10,984 bases of DNA, taken from the NCBI GenBank assembly GCA_964384625.1, contig CAYLNH010000248.1, positions 1 through 10,984 on the forward strand, read 5' to 3'. This DNA comes from CAYLNH01 sp964384625. GTDB lineage: Bacteria; Verrucomicrobiota; Lentisphaeria; JABSQK01. The number at the start of each line of letters is the position of its first letter. Position 1 is the stretch's first letter. A program made the position numbers and the translations under genes. The notes under the pieces were generated by a model, which was not told the origin of the DNA, did not search any database, and worked only from the letters and a program-made list of their open reading frames with translations. Of the stretch, positions 7,065-10,984 are shown piece by piece.

Positions 7065-8420
7065 ATGTCTGATCACGACCACACCTATGACAAACTGGCT
7101 GCAAAAGACAAGCGGTTTGTCTGGCATCCATTCACGCAAATGCAGGACTACGCGGCGATGGATCCCATGATCATCGCCCGCGGCGACGGCATCAAACTCA
7201 TCGATATCGACGGCAACGAGTACTGGGACAGCATCTCCTCGCTCTGGGTCAATGTCCACGGCCACCGAGTCCCGGAGATTGATCAGGCGATCAAAGGTCA
7301 GCTTGACCGCATCGCGCATTCCACCATGCTCGGGCACGCCAGCGTGCCGTCCATCCGGCTGGCGGAGAAACTGGTGCAGATCACGCCGCCGAGCCTGCAG
7401 AAGGTCTTCTACTCCGACAGCGGCTCGGAGGCCGTGGAGATCGGGCTGAAGATCGCCTACCAATACTGGCGGCAACAGGGCGAGAGCCGGCGCTGCTTCA
7501 TCAAGATGTCCGACGCCTACCACGGCGATACCGTCGGCTCCGTCAGTGTCGGCGGCATGGATCTCTTCCACGCCACCTACAAGGACCTCCTGTTCCCGAC
7601 GGTCACCGTGCCCTACCCCCACCCGTTCCGTTATCACGGCGATACCGACGAATGCATCCGCAACTCGCTGCAGATCCTTAAACAGGCGCTCCTCGAACAC
7701 AAAGACGACGTGGCCGGCGTGATCGTGGAACCGATGGTCCAGGGCGCCGCCGGCATGATCATGATGCCGGACGGCTTTATGCGGGCGCTGGCCGACCTGG
7801 TCAAGCAGGCCGGCGTCCTGCTGTTAACCGATGAAGTCGCGACCGGCTTCGGCCGCACGGGCAAGATGTTCGCCTGCGACCATGAAGGCATTGAGCCGGA
7901 CATCATGATGCTGGCCAAAGGCCTCACCGCCGGCTACCTGCCGGTGGCGGCGACACTGACCAGCGACGAGATCTACAACGCCTTTCTCGGCGATTACAGC
8001 GAAAAGAAAACCTTCTTCCACGGCCATTCCTACACCGGCAACCAGCTCGGCTGTGCCGCCGCCCTGGCCAACCTGGAGTTGTTCGAGACGAACAACGTGG
8101 TCGCCGAAACAGCACGAAAGTCCGACGTACTCAAGGACCTCCTTGCCCCGATCGCCGCCCTGCCCCAAGTCGGGCAGGTGCGGCAAAAAGGCTTTATGGT
8201 CGGCATCGAGCTGATGCGCGATCCCGGCGCCATGGTCGACTACGACTGGGACGAGCAGATCGGCGTCAAGGTCGGCTTCCGCTGCCGCGAACTGGGCATG
8301 CTCTCACGTCCGCTGGGCAACGTCGCCATCTTCATGCCGCCTTTGGCCAGCACCGTCGACGAACTCGAAATCATGACCGGCATCCTCCGACAGGCGATCA
8401 TCGACGTCACCGGATCGTAG
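7065..8420 (+). CDS. bioA: 7,8-diaminopelargonic acid (DAPA) aminotransferase, BioA/BioK type
   Basis: This 451-residue class-III PLP aminotransferase converts 7-keto-8-aminopelargonate to 7,8-diaminopelargonate in biotin synthesis. Visible motifs: WHPFTQM at 20-26; SSLWVNVHGH at 58-67; FYSDSGSEAVE at 115-125; YHGDT at 152-156; TDEVATGFGRTG at 255-266 with PLP-contacting Asp256; LAKGLTAG at 283-290 with the Schiff-base Lys285; HGHSYTGNQLGCA at 319-331; RPLG at 415-418. The length is normal. ATG 7065 is preceded by AAGG (7051-7054). Several positions follow the B. subtilis enzyme and not E. coli BioA: Phe in place of Tyr17 and HSYTGN in place of PTFMGN. The B. subtilis enzyme is reported to use lysine, not S-adenosylmethionine, as amino donor, so the donor is uncertain here. 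No other bio gene is in the window, so the pathway genes are scattered or lie outside. Confidence 0.95.
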   Translation: MSDHDHTYDKLAAKDKRFVWHPFTQMQDYAAMDPMIIARGDGIKLIDIDGNEYWDSISSLWVNVHGHRVPEIDQAIKGQLDRIAHSTMLGHASVPSIRLAEKLVQITPPSLQKVFYSDSGSEAVEIGLKIAYQYWRQQGESRRCFIKMSDAYHGDTVGSVSVGGMDLFHATYKDLLFPTVTVPYPHPFRYHGDTDECIRNSLQILKQALLEHKDDVAGVIVEPMVQGAAGMIMMPDGFMRALADLVKQAGVLLLTDEVATGFGRTGKMFACDHEGIEPDIMMLAKGLTAGYLPVAATLTSDEIYNAFLGDYSEKKTFFHGHSYTGNQLGCAAALANLELFETNNVVAETARKSDVLKDLLAPIAALPQVGQVRQKGFMVGIELMRDPGAMVDYDWDEQIGVKVGFRCRELGMLSRPLGNVAIFMPPLASTVDELEIMTGILRQAIIDVTGS

Positions 8421-8450
8421 TGTTCCTTCTGTGACCGCCCCGACCTCGTA

Positions 8451-8463
8451 AGAGCCGGGCTCT
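8451..8463. terminator. weak hairpin between convergent genes
   Basis: AGAGC (8451-8455) and GCTCT (8459-8463) form a 5-bp stem with a 3-nt loop in the 56-bp gap between bioA and the convergent membrane-protein gene. No T-run follows on either strand, so intrinsic termination is doubtful; position is the main support. Confidence 0.2.
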
Positions 8464-8476
8464 CGACCGCGCAAGA

Positions 8477-9121
8477 TCATCCTGCATCCGGCTCGAAGTA
8501 ATCAAAATCCTCGATCATCCCCTCCGCCTTACGGCCCTCCACGAATGCCTGCGCGCCCGGAAACTGTGTCGTCACAAAGGCACACCCGTCGACCATGAAA
8601 TCGTCCGCCTGGAAGTAGACCGTCTGCTCGCGAAACACCTTGATGTGGCGCCACTGCCGCGTCAGATCCAGAGCCTTCACCACATCGACGATCGGCCCGC
8701 GGCTGTCGGTGTTGATGACCACAGCCGCCGTGGTCGCATTCTCCGGATGCGGCGGTGCCGCGCCCATGTATTTCGCCAGGGCGGCAAAGGTGGTCGCGCC
8801 GATCTCGTCCTCGATCAGGATCATCGATCCGGCCGGAACGCGCTCGATTACGGCGGCCAGGAACGCATTGCGCTGACGGGCCTCGCTGAAGTAGATCTCC
8901 CAGCCCGGCGCCACGTCAATCGAAGGCACGTCGCCCCCAAAGGCATGCCGAGCGTCCATTCGCCGAATCTCCGCCGCCTGGCGGATGCAGACCGAGGCAA
9001 TGCCGCCGCACATGATCACCACCCCCAATCCCGGCAGGATACGTTCATTGCAGAGCAGCAGCAGGCCGCCGGCGACACCAACCAGCGACATCAGACCAAT
9101 TGATTCGAGCGCAGTCTTCAT
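8477..9121 (-). CDS. hypothetical two-helix membrane protein downstream of the toxin gene
   Basis: The 214-residue product has two hydrophobic segments at about 7-24 and 28-47, then a soluble domain of about 165 residues that would be anchored at the membrane. That domain has an acidic tail (EDFDYFEPD near the end) and alternating strands and helices by inspection, with MILIEDEIGATT near 99-110, but no motif I recognise. ATG 9119-9121 is preceded by GGAGAG with a 5-nt spacer (in the gap 9122-9137), a good ribosome site. The gene starts 16 nt after the stop of the MazF-type toxin, on the same strand, so it is probably co-transcribed with the toxin-antitoxin pair. It may be an added component or merely a neighbour reached by read-through; the sequence alone does not decide. 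It converges with bioA. Confidence 0.7.
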   Translation of the reverse strand: MKTALESIGLMSLVGVAGGLLLLCNERILPGLGVVIMCGGIASVCIRQAAEIRRMDARHAFGGDVPSIDVAPGWEIYFSEARQRNAFLAAVIERVPAGSMILIEDEIGATTFAALAKYMGAAPPHPENATTAAVVINTDSRGPIVDVVKALDLTRQWRHIKVFREQTVYFQADDFMVDGCAFVTTQFPGAQAFVEGRKAEGMIEDFDYFEPDAG

Positions 9122-9137
9122 CTGTCTCTCCGCGACC

Positions 9138-9482
9138 CTACGGGGTTAGGCCCAAGACAAGTCGCAGGCCGTCGTCGACCTTTGCCTGTGTCGTTGACGA
9201 CAGTGAACTGATCCGTCCGGTCAGGAACGAACGATCCACCGTGATGATCTGAGAAACGTTCGCCACTGAGTTTCTTTTCAATCGGCTTTCACGTTTGCGG
9301 ATCAGCACATTGCCGGGCGCATCCGCCAAGTCTACGTTGGATGTGAGAACCACGACGACCGCTGTCTGGATCCGACTCCGGTTGAACGGGTCGGCTTGGA
9401 CCACAAGCACGGGGCGCCGGTGGCCCGGACTGGAACCAGTCGGGTCCGGCAGGGACGCCCACCAGATATCTCCACGCTGCAC
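9138..9482 (-). CDS. type II toxin, MazF/PemK family endoribonuclease
   Basis: The 114-residue product has the full family layout: RGDIWWASLPDP at 3-14, HRRPVLVVQ at 21-29, VVVVLTSN at 42-49, PGNVLI at 56-61 and NSVANVSQIITVD at 71-83. The conserved Arg22/Arg23 region and Thr47-Ser48 are where MazF-type toxins place catalytic residues for cutting single-stranded mRNA. Length is normal and nothing is missing, so an active toxin is expected. The start is GTG (9480-9482), whose G overlaps the last base of the antitoxin TAG stop. A near-perfect Shine-Dalgarno AAAGGAGGA lies inside the antitoxin gene (9489-9497) with a 6-nt spacer, so the toxin can be translated well while remaining coupled. The upstream partner gene and arrangement are standard for this toxin class. 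Confidence 0.93.
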   Translation of the reverse strand: MQRGDIWWASLPDPTGSSPGHRRPVLVVQADPFNRSRIQTAVVVVLTSNVDLADAPGNVLIRKRESRLKRNSVANVSQIITVDRSFLTGRISSLSSTTQAKVDDGLRLVLGLTP

Positions 9483-9718
9483 TACCAGTCCTCCTTTGGC
9501 AGCGACCGGAACTGCATGGCGTCGGCGACTTCGTCGACCTTCGCTGGTTCAGTCGAGTAGATCGCGTTCAGCTTGCTGGTGATGTCGGCATCAGCATGTT
9601 CGGCAATGTAGGCGGTCAGTGCCGTGCGATAGAGTTCACTGCGCGACATGTGCAGTCGTTTGGCCAGTTTCTCGGCCGCCGCGAAGACGGGATCCGGTAT
9701 TGAAATTGCAGTTTTCAT
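9482..9718 (-). CDS. ribbon-helix-helix antitoxin (MazE/CopG-like)
   Basis: The 78-residue product begins MKTAISIPDPVFAAAEKL, a typical ribbon strand followed by two helices through residue 43 (SRSELYRTALTAYIAEH), which form the DNA-binding dimer in this fold. Residues about 44-78 are acidic and flexible-looking and would wrap and neutralise the toxin encoded next. ATG 9716-9718 has no Shine-Dalgarno sequence; it lies only five bases past a TATACT -10 box, so the messenger should start at or within a base or two of the initiation codon (leaderless). A palindrome at 9725-9742 covers the promoter and is the expected site for autorepression by the antitoxin or toxin-antitoxin complex. Confidence 0.9.
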   Translation of the reverse strand: MKTAISIPDPVFAAAEKLAKRLHMSRSELYRTALTAYIAEHADADITSKLNAIYSTEPAKVDEVADAMQFRSLPKEDW

Positions 9719-9723
9719 GCTGA

Positions 9724-9752
9724 AGTATAACCTTGGTCATACCGGGTTGCAA
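9724..9752 (-). promoter_or_regulatory. sigma70-type promoter of the toxin-antitoxin operon
   Basis: On the minus strand, -35 TTGCAA (9747-9752) and -10 TATACT (9724-9729) are separated by exactly 17 bp. The -10 box ends 5 bp before the antitoxin ATG, which places the transcription start at or next to the A of ATG. Confidence 0.75.
9725..9742. promoter_or_regulatory. palindromic operator over the toxin-antitoxin promoter
   Basis: GTATAACC (9725-9732) and GGTCATAC (9735-9742) are inverted repeats matching at 7 of 8 positions around a 2-nt centre. The site overlaps the -10 box and spacer of the antitoxin promoter. Ribbon-helix-helix antitoxins usually repress their own operon by binding such sites; binding here is inferred. 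Confidence 0.6.
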
Positions 9753-9803
9753 GCGGTTTGCCGGTCGGTCTGGTCAGTCCGGCAAAGCGAAACAAGGAGG
9801 TTG

Positions 9804-9823
9804 GGGTCATCGGACCCGTTTTT
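9804..9823 (+). terminator. terminator-like hairpin with T-run
   Basis: GGGTC (9804-9808) and GACCC (9813-9817) form a GC-rich 5-bp stem with a 4-nt loop, followed after one base by five T (9819-9823). No plus-strand gene lies just upstream, so if it works it would stop stray transcription coming toward acs or act in an acs leader. The short stem keeps confidence low. Confidence 0.3.
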
Positions 9824-9845
9824 GCAGAAGGCCAGTACGGCAAAA

Positions 9846-9881
9846 CGAGCAAAATTGCAGGTTTGTTGCGTGTTTTGCTCG
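9846..9881. repeat. inverted repeat upstream of acs
   Basis: CGAGCAAAA (9846-9854) and TTTTGCTCG (9873-9881) are perfect 9-bp inverted repeats with an 18-nt spacer, about 155 bp before the acs start. It may be an operator pair or a leader hairpin; no regulator is identified. Confidence 0.5.
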
Positions 9882-10036
9882 ATACTGCAAAGCATGATGT
9901 CCGAATACTGCGCGAAAGTGATGAAAACGGGGTTAAAAATGGGTTCAGGAGCGTTGTAAACGCGGGGATCGGCGATAGGGTTTGGGTTTGTTGTCGGAAC
10001 GCTTTTTCAGCATAACCCTAACTAAGGAGTGTTCGC

Positions 10037-10984
10037 ATGTCCGAACAAGTCTTCCCACCTCCGGAAGAACTCGCGAAAACCGCTCACGTCAAGAGCCTTG
10101 AAGAGTACAAGAAATTGTACGACGAAAGCATCAATGACCCCGAAGGGTTCTGGACCCGGATGGCCACTGAGCTGGTCGACTGGTTCAAGCCTTTTGACAA
10201 GGTGCGTGAGTTCGACTACCACAAGGCCGAGATCAAGTGGTTTATCGGCGGCAAGCTGAATATCTGCCACAACTGCATCGACCGCCACTTGGAGAAGCGT
10301 GGTGACCAGGCTGCCATCATCTGGGAAGGCAACACTCCCGGTGAAGAACGCGTTATCACCTATAAAGAGCTGCACAAGGAAGTCAGCGAATTCGCCAACG
10401 TCCTGAAGAACAACGGCGTCAACAAGGGCGACCGCGTCACCCTGTATATGCCGATGATCCCGGAACTGGCCATCGCCGTCCTCGCCTGCGCCCGCATCGG
10501 CGCCATGCACTCCGTCGTCTTCGGCGGCTTCAGCGCCGACGCCCTGAAGGGCCGCATCATCGACGCCCAGTCGCCGATCGTCGTCACCACCGACGAACTG
10601 GTTCGCGGCAAGAAGGTGGTACCGATGAAGGCGACCACCGACGAAGCCATCGCCGATCTCGACGTCGTCAAGACGGTCATCGTCTACAAGCGCACCGGCG
10701 CTGACGTCAACATGGTTGACGGCCGCGACGTCTGGTGGGACGAAGAGATTGCCAAGGTCGACGCCGACTGTCCGTGCGAAGAGATGGACGCGGAAGATCC
10801 GCTGTTTCTGCTGTACACCTCCGGTTCGACCGGCAAGCCCAAGGGCGTGCTGCATACCACCGGCGGCTACAACGTCTACACCGCACTAACGCACAAGTAC
10901 GTCTTCGACTACCAGGAAGGCGACGTCTACTGGTGCACGGCCGACATCGGCTGGGTCACGGGCCACTCCTACATCGTCTACGGT
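10037..10984 (+). CDS. acs: acetyl-CoA synthetase (AMP-forming), N-terminal half, cut by window end
   Basis: The visible 316 codons stay open to the last base; E. coli Acs is about 650 residues, so roughly half is present. The enzyme activates acetate with ATP to acetyl-AMP and then forms acetyl-CoA in the cytoplasm. Visible parts: an Acs-type N-terminal cap with GFWTRMATELVDWFKPFD at 37-54 and GGKLNICHNCIDRHL at 71-85; RVTLYMPMIPELAIAVLA at 133-150; HSVVFGGFSADAL at 158-170; the nucleotide-binding loop YTSGSTGKPKG at 260-270; and ADIGWVTGHSYIVYG at 302-316. The catalytic and acetylated-lysine region near the C-terminus lies outside the window. ATG 10037 has a strong Shine-Dalgarno AAGGAGT (10024-10030) with a 6-nt spacer. 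The gene is divergent from the toxin-antitoxin operon. The identity is clear from these motifs; propionyl-CoA synthetase is a less likely alternative. Confidence 0.95.
   Translation, partial: MSEQVFPPPEELAKTAHVKSLEEYKKLYDESINDPEGFWTRMATELVDWFKPFDKVREFDYHKAEIKWFIGGKLNICHNCIDRHLEKRGDQAAIIWEGNTPGEERVITYKELHKEVSEFANVLKNNGVNKGDRVTLYMPMIPELAIAVLACARIGAMHSVVFGGFSADALKGRIIDAQSPIVVTTDELVRGKKVVPMKATTDEAIADLDVVKTVIVYKRTGADVNMVDGRDVWWDEEIAKVDADCPCEEMDAEDPLFLLYTSGSTGKPKGVLHTTGGYNVYTALTHKYVFDYQEGDVYWCTADIGWVTGHSYIVYG

Larger units (their letters stand above)
9719..10036. other. divergent intergenic region between antitoxin and acs
   Basis: The left end carries the antitoxin promoter and operator. The rest, which would lead into acs, is lower in GC than its neighbours and has a terminator-like hairpin (9804-9823), a perfect 9-bp inverted repeat (9846-9881) and a small GCGTT/AACGC hairpin (9951-9963). 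A possible but poor promoter, TTGTTG (9988-9993) and CATAAC (10011-10016) with 17-bp spacing, would give a very short leader before acs. Open frames crossing this region lack usable starts and are not called. Confidence 0.5.

Noticed and set aside
9648..10015. Two plus-strand frames (103 and 85 codons) across the antitoxin-acs gap
   Set aside because: One starts inside the antitoxin gene and the other at an unsupported TTG; neither has a motif or a correctly spaced ribosome site.

Overview
The window is GC-rich bacterial chromosomal DNA. It holds nine complete protein genes and a tenth that runs off the right edge. A lipobox-bearing gene and a polysaccharide-type gene pair suggest a cell with an outer membrane. 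The set of genes (fused homocysteine methyltransferase/MTHFR, Bacillus-like BioA, SAF-domain dehydrogenase-like protein, Acs) is not typical of enterobacteria. A member of the PVC group is possible, but this is only a guess; nothing in the sequence fixes the phylum. No rRNA, tRNA, CRISPR array or transposase gene was found.

Layout. 1-345 is a 73-bp tandem repeat array, followed by featureless DNA to 621. 622-1308 (+) encodes an orphan lipoprotein. 1309-2101 is a 0.8-kb non-coding stretch with a 34-bp-armed palindrome (1488-1576) and two diverged copies of an intergenic repeat (about 1656-1735 and 1969-2048). 2102-2476 (-) encodes a small membrane protein, divergent from 2683-4500 (+), a bifunctional homocysteine S-methyltransferase / methylenetetrahydrofolate reductase. 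The gap between them carries a cluster of three ATATTCG half-sites, a candidate operator. 4522-5448 and 5451-6731 (both -) form a tightly packed pair: a SAF-domain NAD(P)-binding oxidoreductase upstream and a glycosyltransferase-like protein downstream. 7065-8420 (+) is a biotin-pathway aminotransferase of BioA type. 8477-9718 (-) is a compact three-gene unit: ribbon-helix-helix antitoxin, MazF/PemK toxin and a two-helix membrane protein of unknown function. 10037-10984 (+) is the first half of acetyl-CoA synthetase.

How the genes relate. The metabolic genes are single enzymes from one-carbon/methionine, biotin and acetate metabolism and do not form one pathway operon. Two places look like operons: the oxidoreductase/glycosyltransferase pair (genes 2 nt apart, or overlapping by 4 nt if the GTG start is used) and the toxin-antitoxin unit. 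The latter has a good sigma70-type promoter overlapped by a palindrome, a start codon so close to the -10 box that the transcript should be leaderless, a 1-nt stop/start overlap, and a third gene 16 nt downstream with its own Shine-Dalgarno sequence. The most unusual material is non-coding: the higher-order tandem array, the long palindrome and the diverged repeat pair.
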